Counted from the first letter of the stretch, positions 44,648 to 52,977 are shown. The stretch: 64,000 nucleotides of DNA from Cellulomonas aerilata (GCF_007991755.1 NZ_BJYY01000013.1:558001-622000), one strand, 5' to 3'. The notes: generated by a model from the letters alone, not told the origin. A program made the numbers and translations.

Positions 44648-46243
44648 TCAGATGACGTCCATCTCCGGCTCCTCCGGCAGGGCCTCGTCGAGGTCCACCG
44701 AGTTGTCGGAGTTGTCGCTGTTGTCGCTGTTGTCGGAGTTGTCGTTCCCGATGTTGTCGAGGTCGATGCTGACGTCCGCGTCGATGTGCAGGCTCTCGTC
44801 GACGGAGTTGTCGCTGTTGTCCGAGTTGTCCGAGTTGTCGGAGTTGTCGGTCACCGAGTTGTCGGAGTTGTCGGAGTTGTCGCTGTTGTCGCTGTTGTCG
44901 GTCACCGAGTTGTCGCTGTTGTCCGAGCTGTCGGTCACCGAGTTGTCGGAGTTGTCGCTGTTGTCCGAGTTGTCGCTGTTGTCCGAGTTGTCAGAGTTGT
45001 CGCTGTTGTCGGTCACCGAGTTGTCGCTGTTGTCCGAGTTGTCAGTGACCGAGTTGTCGGAGTTGTCGCTGTTGTCCGAGTTGTCGGTCACCGAGTTGTC
45101 GGAGTTGTCGCTGTTGTCCGAGTTGTCGCTGTTGTCGGAGTTGTCCGTCACCGAGTTGTCGGAGTTGTCCGAGTTGTCGCTGTTGTCGGAGTTGTCCGAG
45201 TTGTCCGAGTTGTCGGAGTTGTCCGAGTTGTCGCTGTTGTCGGAGTTGTCGGAGTTGTCCGAGTTGTCGCTGTTGTCGGTCACCGAGTTGTCGCTGTTGT
45301 CGGAGTTGTCCGAGTTGTCGGAGTTATCCGAGTTGTCGCTGTTGTCGGTCACCGAGTTGTCGCTGTTGTCGCTGTTGTCGGAGTTGTCGCTGTTGTCCGA
45401 GTTGTCGCTGTTGTCGGAGTTGTCGCTGTTGTCGACCACCGAGTTGTCCGAGTTGTCGCTGTTGTCGGAGTTGTCGGAGTGGTCGTCCACCGAGTTGTCG
45501 CTGTTGTCCGAGTTGTCGGAGTTGTCCGAGTTGTCGGAGTTGTCCGAGTTGTCGCTGTTGTCGGAGTGGTCGTCGACGGAGTTGTCGCTGTTGTCCGAGT
45601 TGTCCTCGAGGTTGCCCACGGTGTTGTCGTCACCGACCACGTTGCCGGACCCGACGACCGCTGCCCCGTTGATGTTGCCGCCCGCGGCGACGCCGCCGTT
45701 GGCGACGACCGGGTTGATGTCGAACATCTGCGACACGTCGCCCTCGGCCCAGATGTTCTGGTTCACCGAGGAGTCCACGATCGTGTCGCGGTCGTCGACG
45801 ATGCTCGTGTTGTAGGTGTAGGTCGCGATGAGGTTCTGCAGAGCCGGCACGACGCCGTCGTCGTCCGCGTCCACCGCACCCGCCGAGCTGCCGGAGCCGC
45901 TGGAGCCGCTGGAGCCGCCCGACGCCGCCGGGACGACGACGATCTGCGGGGCGGCACCGGAGCCGCCACCCGCGCCGCCACCGGACGCCGAGCCCGAGCC
46001 GCTCAGCGTGGCGCCGCCGGTGTTGCCACCGGTGTCGTAGGACTTGTCGGAGCTGGAGTCCACCTCGACGGCGGACTGGTCGAGGACGACGGGCATGATG
46101 TCGTCGAGGTCGACGGAGGTGATGTCCTCCAGGCCGGCGTCCTCGAGGGCCGCCTGCGGGTCGTCCAGGAAGGCCTGCGCGGCCTCGGGGTCCTTGAGCA
46201 GGTTGAGGATGAAGTCGAGCAGTGAGCTGGCAACGTTGGACAT
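44648..46243 (-). CDS. IniB N-terminal domain protein with about 80 Asp-Asn-Ser repeats
   Basis: 531 residues from the ATG at 46243 (AGAGGGA ribosome-binding site). Residues 1-55 match the IniB N-terminal domain: SLLDFILNLLKDPEAAQAFL, DDPQAALEDAGL. Residues 65-200 are Gly/Ser-rich with an Asn-rich part (DINPVVANGGVAAGGNING). From about 214 to 515 the chain is almost only (DNS)n, in blocks of 2-14 units separated by SVTDNS, SVDDHS or SVVDNS, with one interruption (DESLHIDADVSIDLDNIG). The C-terminus is acidic. No signal peptide or membrane helix. The repeat is strongly acidic. It is first in an iniBAC-like operon with two dynamin-like GTPases. Function unknown. Confidence 0.88.
   Translation of the reverse strand: MSNVASSLLDFILNLLKDPEAAQAFLDDPQAALEDAGLEDITSVDLDDIMPVVLDQSAVEVDSSSDKSYDTGGNTGGATLSGSGSASGGGAGGGSGAAPQIVVVPAASGGSSGSSGSGSSAGAVDADDDGVVPALQNLIATYTYNTSIVDDRDTIVDSSVNQNIWAEGDVSQMFDINPVVANGGVAAGGNINGAAVVGSGNVVGDDNTVGNLEDNSDNSDNSVDDHSDNSDNSDNSDNSDNSDNSDNSDNSVDDHSDNSDNSDNSDNSVVDNSDNSDNSDNSDNSDNSDNSDNSDNSVTDNSDNSDNSDNSDNSDNSDNSVTDNSDNSDNSDNSDNSDNSDNSDNSDNSDNSDNSDNSDNSDNSVTDNSDNSDNSDNSDNSDNSVTDNSDNSDNSDNSVTDNSDNSDNSVTDNSDNSDNSDNSDNSDNSDNSDNSVTDSSDNSDNSVTDNSDNSDNSDNSDNSVTDNSDNSDNSDNSDNSVDESLHIDADVSIDLDNIGNDNSDNSDNSDNSDNSVDLDEALPEEPEMDVI
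44699..45604 (-). repeat. 9-bp coding tandem repeat (DNS codons)
   Basis: About 100 nine-base units of the form GACAACTCC, GACAACAGC or GACAACTCG fill 906 bp with few interruptions. Asp and Asn codons are nearly fixed while the Ser codon alternates. GC content drops visibly relative to the neighbourhood. Confidence 0.95.
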
Positions 46244-46648
46244 GTCGGTCCCTCTCGAGTTCCGGTGCGGGCGTGCTGCCCACGGGCGAGGCTAGGGAGG
46301 CCCGCCGACAGGTCCATCGGGGACCGCCCCCCTACTTGCGGTGCCGCGTTGGGGGATTTGTCCGATTCGCCCCGATGTGGACGGGCCCACCGCAGGCCCG
46401 TCCGGGCAGGCCCGCACCGGTCCTGCGCAGGGCACGCCAGGCGGCGGTGACCTCGCGGTGACGGCTGGGTGACAAGGGCGGGAACACTCCCGCCCGACGC
46501 GCGGACACCGGGTCGACCCCCTCGCTCGATGGGGGTGAAACGGACATAGTGGGTGGTCTGGGGCACCATACGGGGGGCATCATGGCCACGCGGGGCCCCA
46601 GGGTGCGACGACGCTCCCTCCTGGCCACCGCACGGGGAGGACCACACG
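46244..46648. promoter_or_regulatory. 405-bp divergent control region between the IniB-like and Hsp70-like genes
   Basis: No gene is supported here. Minus-strand TAGCCT (46294-46289) could be the -10 for the IniB-like gene, with a leader of about 40 nt. Two C-tract/G-tract inverted repeats lie upstream: CCCCCCTA at 46327-46334 with GGGGGAT at 46351-46357, and a tighter one at 46516-46536 (ACCCCCTCG facing CGATGGGGGT). CATAGT (46545-46550) is a possible -10 for the plus-strand gene. These are candidate sites for the LAL regulator encoded nearby. Confidence 0.45.
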
Positions 46649-48076
46649 ATGGAGTACGCGCTCGGGGTCGACCTCGGCGGAGGGCCGGTCGCCATCGCCA
46701 TCAGCGGACCCGAGGGTGTGCAGACGGTCGGCGGCTCGGGCCCTGCTGGTCCGGGAGCTGCCGGTCCGGGGGGTGCCGAGGTGGTGGACCGGCTCCTCGA
46801 GCGTCTCGGTGACCCGGCGGCCCCGCGCACCGGCTCCGGATCGCCCGAGGCAGGGCTCGCCGACCTCGTGACCGGGTCGGTGGCGCGCGCGCGCACCACC
46901 GTGGGCGCGCCGCCGATGGCCGTCGTCGTGGCCCACCCCGCGTCGTGGGGTCCGTACCGGGTCGGGCTGCTGCGCGCCGCCGTCGCCGACCTCGCGCTCC
47001 CGGTCGGGCTCGTGCCCGCGCCCCTCGCCGCGGTGGCGCACGCCCGGACGTCGGACGCGCTCCGTCCGAACGACGTGGTGGCGGTGCTGGACGTGCGCGA
47101 CGACCGCACGGACGTGAGCGTGGTCGAGGTCGGCCGTGACGACGAGACCGCCACCGTGGTCGGCGTCCCCCGGGCGCTGACCGGGCTCGGCGCCCTGGAC
47201 GTGGAGGACGCCGTCGTCGCCCACGTGCGGGCCGTGCTCGGCGACGCGACGTCCGCGATCTCCCGCGCGGACGCGGCCGGTCTGCGCGCCGTGTGCGCGG
47301 TGGCCGGCGCCGAGCTGGCCACGACGCCGGCGACGACGGTGACGTGGGCCGGTGGTGACGCGCGCCACGAGGTCCGCATCGTCGCCTCCGAGCTCGACGA
47401 CCGGCTGCGCGGCCGCGCGGTCCGCACGGCGGCGACCGCTGCCGACGTCGTCGCCGGTCACGCCCGCACCGGTGTCGACCGGGTGCTGCTGCTCGGCCGG
47501 GTCGCCACCATGCCGCTGCTCGCCGAGGTGGTCGCCGAGCGCTTCGAGGCGCCCCTGACCGTGCTGGGCGGCGAGACCAGCGCCGTCGCGCGCGGCGCTG
47601 CGCTGCTGGCGGGTTCGCTGGCCACCTCGTCGGATGCGCCGACCGAGCCGGGAGCGGGCGCCTGGCCCGTCGCCCGCGGCCGCCGGGCGCACCTGCGACC
47701 CGCGCCACGCCGGCCCGCACGGTTCGCAACCTTGCTGGGCAGCGGCGCCGTCGTGCTGGCACTGGCTGCGCTCGCGGCTTCCGGTGCGGCGCTCGCCTCG
47801 CCGGGTGACGACACGCCGGACGACCCGGCGACCGGCGTGACGGCGGTGCAGGGCGTCGACACCCTGCACGCCCCCGCGACCCGCACCGGGGGGACCGGTG
47901 GGGCGACCGGCGGGACGGAGGACGGCCCCACGGTGCTCGATCCGCCCGGACCGGCGACGACCGCGCTGCCGTGGCTCGCGCCGGCTGACCCCCGGCCGCC
48001 GCAGGCACCGGGGTACCCGGTGCGCGGCGCGGCTCCCACGGCTCCCCCGAGCGACGAGGAGGCGTCCGTCGGATGA
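46649..48076 (+). CDS. Hsp70/actin-like ATPase-fold membrane protein
   Basis: 475 residues from the ATG at 46649 (GGGGAGGA 7 nt upstream). Residues 1-340 have the Hsp70 actin-like layout: phosphate-1 strand YALGVDLGGGPVAIAI, AVVVAHPASWGPYRVGLLR, a phosphate-2-like VVAVLDVRDDRTDVSVVEVG that lacks DxGGGT, and an adenosine-region VDRVLLLGRVATMPLLAEVV. There is no substrate-binding domain; instead a basic stretch, one membrane helix (GSGAVVLALAALAASGAAL) and a Pro/Thr-rich tail of about 100 residues. It is coupled to the LAL regulator gene by ATGA, suggesting it senses envelope state and signals to that regulator (inference). Confidence 0.8.
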   Translation: MEYALGVDLGGGPVAIAISGPEGVQTVGGSGPAGPGAAGPGGAEVVDRLLERLGDPAAPRTGSGSPEAGLADLVTGSVARARTTVGAPPMAVVVAHPASWGPYRVGLLRAAVADLALPVGLVPAPLAAVAHARTSDALRPNDVVAVLDVRDDRTDVSVVEVGRDDETATVVGVPRALTGLGALDVEDAVVAHVRAVLGDATSAISRADAAGLRAVCAVAGAELATTPATTVTWAGGDARHEVRIVASELDDRLRGRAVRTAATAADVVAGHARTGVDRVLLLGRVATMPLLAEVVAERFEAPLTVLGGETSAVARGAALLAGSLATSSDAPTEPGAGAWPVARGRRAHLRPAPRRPARFATLLGSGAVVLALAALAASGAALASPGDDTPDDPATGVTAVQGVDTLHAPATRTGGTGGATGGTEDGPTVLDPPGPATTALPWLAPADPRPPQAPGYPVRGAAPTAPPSDEEASVG

Positions 48077-50832
48077 CGGCGGTCGCCTCCTCCCCCGCGC
48101 CGGGTCGCCCCGGCGGCCGGGGCACCCGGCTCGACGACCTCCCTGGGTCGGTCGGCCTCTCCGGATCGGTCGGCGCCGGCGCACCCGACCTCTCGTCGCC
48201 CCCGGCGGGCGCGTCCGACGGTGTCCCGGCAGCCGTGCAGGCGCTCGCGGCGCGGCTGGCGGCCGACCCGCACGCACCGCTGACGCTCGGGCTGTCCGGC
48301 GTGGGCGGGACGGGGAAGACCGCGTCGCTGGGGGCGCTGCGGACCGCGCTGCGGACGGGTGGCCGCACGGTCACGACGGTCCGCGGGGGCCCCGGCACGG
48401 AGCCGTCGGCGACGGCGCACGGCGGTGGCGCCGTGCTCGTGGACGACGCCCACCTCCTCCCGGACGAGGCCCTGGCCGTGCTCCTCGCCACCGTCGAGCG
48501 GCCCGGCAGCCAGGTGGTCGTCGCGTTCCGGCCCTGGCCGGAGCGGCCGCTGCTCGGCGAGCTCGTCCACGAGCTGCGCCTGCGGTCCGCGACGATCGCC
48601 CTCGGGCCGATGGACCGCGCCACCGTGTGCGCGCGGGCGGCGGCGCACCTGGGCCGACCCGCCCCGGCCCTCCTGGTGGACCACGTGCTGCGGGTCACCG
48701 GCGGCGTGCCGCGGCTCGTGGAGCTGCTGCTCTCCGGGACCCCGACCGGCGCGGCCCTCTCCGTCGGCCCCCGCGCCTCGGCTCCCCTGCCGTGGGACCT
48801 GGTGGCGCAGGTCGACGGCGAGCTCGGGGCGCCGGCCGGGCCGCTGCGGGCCGTCGTGCTCGCCCTGGCCGTGGGCACGGACCCGGACCTCGGCACCCTC
48901 GCCACGGTGCTGGACCTGGCCCCCACCGCCGTGGGCGAGCTGCTGCAGGCGGCGCGGGCCGCCGGGCTCCTGCGGTCCGACGGCACCCTGGTGCCCGTGG
49001 TGCGGCAGGTCGCGCTGGCCGCGACGCCGGCGCCCCGCACCCAGGCGGTCCTGGCCGCGTCCATCGCCGCCGACGCCGCGGGCGGCGTCGCGGCGGTCCA
49101 GGTCGCGCGGCGGGTCGGCACGCTGCAGCTGCGCTCGCCCGAGCTGGCGGCCGTGCTGGAGCGAGCCGGGGACGACATGCGTGAGACCGACCCGGCGCAG
49201 GCGGCGTCCTTCTACGCGGCCGCCGTCGCCGCAGGGGCGACCTCCCCGGACACCGCCGTCCGCCGCGCGGTGTGCGAGGCGCTCGCCGGCGACCTGGACA
49301 CCGCCCTGCGCCTGGCGGACGACGTGCTGGCCGGACCCCGGACGACGGCGACGGCCGCCGCCGTGCACGTGGCCGCCTCCGCCTTCGCGCACCGCGGGCT
49401 GCTGCGGCGCAGTGCGGAGCTGTACACGTGGCTCGCCGACTCCGGGGGCGGACCGGCCACGCTGGAGCCGTTCGCCGCCCTGGGTGCGGGGGTCCCCGGG
49501 CGGACGGGCGCCCCGGCGAGCGCGGGCGACCGCGCCCCCACCCTGTGGGCGGGCGCCGAGGGGCTGCTCGTCCGCGGGGTCCGCGAGTCCCTCGTGGGCG
49601 ACGGCGGCGCCGCCCTGCCGACCCTGCAGCAGGCCTCGGGCCTGCTCCGCGCCGCCGGTCGCGGCATGCTGCTGCCCGACACCCCCGACGCTCTCGCGGC
49701 GCTGGCCGCGGTCAGCGGCGGGGAGCCGGTGCACGCCGAGCGCGTCCTCGACCAGGCGCTGGAGTCCGGCGCCGGCGGGCCGGTGGCCCGCCCGCGTCAC
49801 CAGCTGCTGCGGGCGTGGTCGGCGATGGTCGCGGGGCGGTTCGACGCCGCCCGGGCGGACATGGCCGAGGCCGTGCGCACCGGCCGGCCGCTGGAGCCGC
49901 GCGACCACCTGTTCCACCAGGCCCTGGAGATCGGCATCGCCCGGCGCAGCAGCGACCTGCCCGGGCTCGTGCGCCTGTGGCCGCACGCCCGCGAGGCCCT
50001 GCTGGGCTACGAGGTGGACCTGTTCACGCTGCTCCCCCTCGGCGAGATCGCGGTCGCGGCGGCCCGGCTGGACCAGGGGCACCGGCTCGCGGTGCCACGC
50101 CAGCGGGCGCAGGAGCTGCTCGCGGCGGCCGGCCACCCGGTGCTCTGGGCCACGCCGATGCACTGGTACGGGGTGCACGCCGCGATCCTGGCCGAGCGCC
50201 CGCAGGACCTCGAGCCGCACGCCACGGCGCTGGTCCGGGGCGCCCAGGTCAGCCGGTACGCCGCGATCCTCGCCGAGGCCGGGAAGGTCTGGATGCAGGT
50301 GCTGGCCGGGCGCGTCGACCCCACCGCGGTCGAGCGGGCCGGGCGTCGGCTGCACTCCGTCGGCCTGGGCTGGGACGGCTCGCGCCTCGCGGGGCACGCC
50401 GCCGCCCGGACGACCGACCACCGGACCATGTCCCAGCTCATGCAGCTCGCGCGCGACCTGCACCGCGCGGTACCGGGTGACCGGACGACGGAGCGGCCGT
50501 CCGAGCGGGACGGGGCGCGGCCGGCCGAGCGGGGCAGTGAGCGCGTGCGCGAGCAAGGCAGCGAGCGCCCCGGCGACCCGGCTCACCAGCCCGCACGCGT
50601 GCACTCGGTGCAGCCCGAGCCGACCGAGGCCACCATCCACCTCACCGAGCGCGAGCTCGAGGTCGCGCGCCTGGTGCTGGCGGGCCTCACCTACCGGGAG
50701 ATCTCCGAGCGGCTCTACATCTCGGCCAAGACCGTCGAGCACCACGTGGCACGCATGCGTCAGCGGCTCGGGCTCGAGTCACGCGCGGAGCTGCTCGCGC
50801 ACCTGCGGGCGAGGCTGGCCGACCGCGGCTGA
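48073..50832 (+). CDS. Large LuxR-family (LAL-type) ATPase regulator
   Basis: 919 residues. Walker A GVGGTGKTASLG (about 75-86), Walker B AVLVDDAHLLP, an AAA/STAND-like module, a long helical-repeat region (about 300-780), then an Arg/Glu-rich linker and a C-terminal LuxR helix-turn-helix (LTERELEVARLVLAGLTYRE, ISERLYISAKTVEHHVARMR). The architecture matches LAL/MalT-type activators. The start overlaps the Hsp70-like gene's stop. Most likely controls the divergent IniB-IniA-IniC-like operon and itself. Confidence 0.9.
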   Translation: MTAVASSPAPGRPGGRGTRLDDLPGSVGLSGSVGAGAPDLSSPPAGASDGVPAAVQALAARLAADPHAPLTLGLSGVGGTGKTASLGALRTALRTGGRTVTTVRGGPGTEPSATAHGGGAVLVDDAHLLPDEALAVLLATVERPGSQVVVAFRPWPERPLLGELVHELRLRSATIALGPMDRATVCARAAAHLGRPAPALLVDHVLRVTGGVPRLVELLLSGTPTGAALSVGPRASAPLPWDLVAQVDGELGAPAGPLRAVVLALAVGTDPDLGTLATVLDLAPTAVGELLQAARAAGLLRSDGTLVPVVRQVALAATPAPRTQAVLAASIAADAAGGVAAVQVARRVGTLQLRSPELAAVLERAGDDMRETDPAQAASFYAAAVAAGATSPDTAVRRAVCEALAGDLDTALRLADDVLAGPRTTATAAAVHVAASAFAHRGLLRRSAELYTWLADSGGGPATLEPFAALGAGVPGRTGAPASAGDRAPTLWAGAEGLLVRGVRESLVGDGGAALPTLQQASGLLRAAGRGMLLPDTPDALAALAAVSGGEPVHAERVLDQALESGAGGPVARPRHQLLRAWSAMVAGRFDAARADMAEAVRTGRPLEPRDHLFHQALEIGIARRSSDLPGLVRLWPHAREALLGYEVDLFTLLPLGEIAVAAARLDQGHRLAVPRQRAQELLAAAGHPVLWATPMHWYGVHAAILAERPQDLEPHATALVRGAQVSRYAAILAEAGKVWMQVLAGRVDPTAVERAGRRLHSVGLGWDGSRLAGHAAARTTDHRTMSQLMQLARDLHRAVPGDRTTERPSERDGARPAERGSERVREQGSERPGDPAHQPARVHSVQPEPTEATIHLTERELEVARLVLAGLTYREISERLYISAKTVEHHVARMRQRLGLESRAELLAHLRARLADRG

Positions 50833-50877
50833 CGCCGGCGGCAGTGCGCCACCCGCCTCCGGCGAGCCGGGCGGACG

Positions 50878-51867
50878 TCAGCCGGCGACGGGCAGGACGT
50901 GCCCGGCGCGGTCGGTGTCGAGGTCCCCGGTGTGGCCCGCCGCCACGGCGCGCCGGCCGAGCACGATCGTGTAGGCCCAGAACGCCGCGAGCGCCGCCGC
51001 ACCGATCGTGATCTTCACCGCCCACGGCAGCGTCGAGCCGGTGACGAACCCCTCGATCAGCCCGGACACGGCCAGTGCGCCGGCCAGCCCGACGGCGACG
51101 GTGAACAGGGCGCGTCCCTCCTCGGCGAGCGCACGCGCGCGAGGACGACGCCCGGGGTCCACCCAGGTCCAGAACAGGCGCAGGCCCGCAGCGCCGGCGA
51201 CGAACACCGCGGTGAGCTCGAGCAGGCCGTGCGGGGCGATGAGGGACAGGAACAGGCCCAGCCGGCCCTCGTCGGCCATCATCCCGCCCGTCGCCCCGAC
51301 CATCACGGCGTTGTTGGCCAGCACGAACAGCGGCCACACCCCGCTGATGCCCAGGCCCACGCACTGGGCGGCGATCCAGGCGTTGTTGGTCCAGACCATC
51401 GCCGCGAACCCGGCGGACGGGTCGTAGTACTCGGCGAAGGCGTCCTGGGCGTACTCCGCGCGCTGCGAGGGCGTCCCCATCGCGCGCAGGGCGTCCGGCT
51501 GGGTCGCCACCCAGGAGCCCGCGACGACGGCGACCACCACGCAGGCGACCGTCACCGCGACGGTCCACCAGCGGATGCGGTACAGCGCGGCCGGGAGCGA
51601 CAGCACGACGAAGCGGGTGACGTCGGTCCAGGCCGGCTCGTGCGCGCCGGCGATGGTGCTGCGGGCGCGGCCCAGCAGGTCCGACAGGCGCGCCACGGTG
51701 ACGGCGTCCGGAGCGGCGGAGCGGATCGTCGACAGGTCGGTCGCGACCGCCTGGTACAGGCGCACGAGCTCGTCCGCCTCGGCGCCGGACAGCCGGCGGC
51801 GCCGCGCGAGCGCGTCCAGCCGCTCCCACCGACTCGTCCGCACGGCCGTGAAGGCGTCGAGGTCCAC
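50878..51867 (-). CDS. Stage II sporulation protein M (SpoIIM)-family membrane protein
   Basis: 329 residues from the GTG at 51867, with CAGGGT 7 nt upstream. A cytoplasmic N-terminal helix bundle (RWERLDALARRRRLSGAEAD ELVRLYQ) precedes several membrane helices (WWTVAVTVACVVVAVVAG, APHGLLELTAVFVAGAAGL, ALFTVAVGLAGALAVSGLIE, ITIGAAALAAFWAYTIVLG). The SIIAPHGLLEL-type motif (LIAPHGLLEL) is typical of the family. In non-sporulating actinobacteria it usually neighbours RDD and DUF58/MoxR genes. Divergent from the RDD gene; convergent with the LAL gene with only 45 bp between. Confidence 0.9.
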   Translation of the reverse strand: MDLDAFTAVRTSRWERLDALARRRRLSGAEADELVRLYQAVATDLSTIRSAAPDAVTVARLSDLLGRARSTIAGAHEPAWTDVTRFVVLSLPAALYRIRWWTVAVTVACVVVAVVAGSWVATQPDALRAMGTPSQRAEYAQDAFAEYYDPSAGFAAMVWTNNAWIAAQCVGLGISGVWPLFVLANNAVMVGATGGMMADEGRLGLFLSLIAPHGLLELTAVFVAGAAGLRLFWTWVDPGRRPRARALAEEGRALFTVAVGLAGALAVSGLIEGFVTGSTLPWAVKITIGAAALAAFWAYTIVLGRRAVAAGHTGDLDTDRAGHVLPVAG

Positions 51868-51948
51868 GGCGGATACCCTGCCACAGGCGCCACCCGGGCC
51901 CGCCGGGCCCGCCGGAGCCCGGCGCCGACGCGCGTTCGACGGCGGCCC

Positions 51949-52056
51949 GGCACGCCGACCAGCACGCCGCAGGCACGCGGACCGGCACGCCGCAGGCATG
52001 CGGGCGGCATGCCGACAGGCAGGCCGACGGGCACCCAGACGGCACGGCGGACGGAC
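51949..52056 (+). repeat. Degenerate 12-bp tandem repeat before the RDD gene
   Basis: About nine copies of a unit near GGCACGCCGACC run up to 9 bp before the RDD start codon. The core is the reverse complement of that in the 17.6-kb repeat. Confidence 0.75.
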
Positions 52057-52064
52057 GGAGCACG

Positions 52065-52883
52065 ATGACCGACGGCATCCTCACCGGCGAGGGGGTCCTG
52101 CTCGACGCGCGCCCGGCGTCGTTCGCGACCCGCATGCTCGCGGGTCTGCTGGACGTGCTCGTGCTCGGGATCCTGCTCCTGGGGCTGTCCGTCGTGATCG
52201 GGGTGCTCGCCCCCGAGCTCGGTCCCCAGGCGGGTCAGGCGCTGGCCGTCGCGGCGGCGGCGACCGTCATGGTGCTCGTGCCCGTCACCGTCGAGACGCT
52301 GACCCGTGGCCGCTCGCTGGGCAAGCTCGCCGCGGGGATCCGGGTGGTGCGCGACGACGGCGGCCCGGTCCGCTTCCGGCAGGCGCTCATCCGCGCGCTC
52401 ACCGGCATCGGCGAGCTGTGGCTGACGTTCGGGTCGGTGGCGCTCATCACGTCGCTGGTCAACGACCACGGCAAGCGGGTCGGGGACATCCTGGCCGGCA
52501 CGTACGCGGTCCGGGTCCGCGGGGCGGCCCGCCCCCTGCCGCCGGTGACCATGCCGTACGGGCTGGCCCGGTGGGCCGAGGCCGCGGACATGCGCCGCCT
52601 GCCGGACGGGCTCGCGCTCTCCGCACGCCAGTTCCTGGGCCGCGCGGCGACCCTGCACCCCGCCTCGCGCGTGCAGATGGGTCAGCGGCTGGCGGGCGAG
52701 GTGGCCCGGTACGTCGCGCCGTCGCCCCCGCCCGGGACGCACCCGGAGGCCTTCCTCGCGGCGGTGCTGGCCGAGCGGCGCGACCGCGAGTACGCGGCCG
52801 CCGCGGACGCCGCCGAGGCCGCCGAGGTGGAGGCCGGCCTGCTGCAGCGTCTGCCGCACGCCATCCCCGACCCGGCGGACTGA
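52065..52883 (+). CDS. RDD-family membrane protein
   Basis: 272 residues. RDD signature at the start (LLDARPASFATRMLAGLLDV, Arg-Asp at helix 1), helix 2 ALAVAAAATVMVLVPVTVET, then TRGRSLGKLAAGIRVVRDDG and a third helix (GIGELWLTFGSVALITSLV) followed by DHGKRVGDILAGTY. The cytoplasmic C-terminal 100 residues are polar and Ala/Glu-rich. GGAG precedes the ATG by 4 nt. Function is uncertain; RDD proteins are often transport- or stress-related. Ends before a perfect hairpin. Confidence 0.92.
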   Translation: MTDGILTGEGVLLDARPASFATRMLAGLLDVLVLGILLLGLSVVIGVLAPELGPQAGQALAVAAAATVMVLVPVTVETLTRGRSLGKLAAGIRVVRDDGGPVRFRQALIRALTGIGELWLTFGSVALITSLVNDHGKRVGDILAGTYAVRVRGAARPLPPVTMPYGLARWAEAADMRRLPDGLALSARQFLGRAATLHPASRVQMGQRLAGEVARYVAPSPPPGTHPEAFLAAVLAERRDREYAAAADAAEAAEVEAGLLQRLPHAIPDPAD

Positions 52884-52934
52884 CGGTCACGCCGGGACCG
52901 ACCGACGGTCACCCCGGGAACCGCCCGGATGCCG

Positions 52935-52977
52935 GCAGCGCCCCGGCACGGTCGTGACGACCGTGCCGGGGCGCTGC
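52935..52977. terminator. Perfect 21-bp hairpin between RDD and ahcY genes
   Basis: Arms 52935-52955 and 52957-52977 are exact reverse complements. Placed between convergent stops (52883 and 53024). Confidence 0.85.

Noticed and set aside
44699-45604. Regular short repeats considered as a CRISPR array
   Set aside because: The unit is 9 bp, contiguous, without unique spacers, and stays in frame in an IniB-domain protein.
44558-46225. Plus-strand open frame over the repeat (Val/Arg/Gly-type repeats, or Glu-Leu-Ser repeats in another frame)
   Set aside because: The repeat is open in several frames because its unit has no stop codon; only the minus-strand frame has a recognisable N-terminal domain, ribosome-binding site and operon context.
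47458-50745. Minus-strand open frame of 1095 codons opposite the Hsp70-like and LAL genes
   Set aside because: Same GC-frame effect; low-complexity Arg/Gly/His sequence, while the plus-strand genes show clear motifs.
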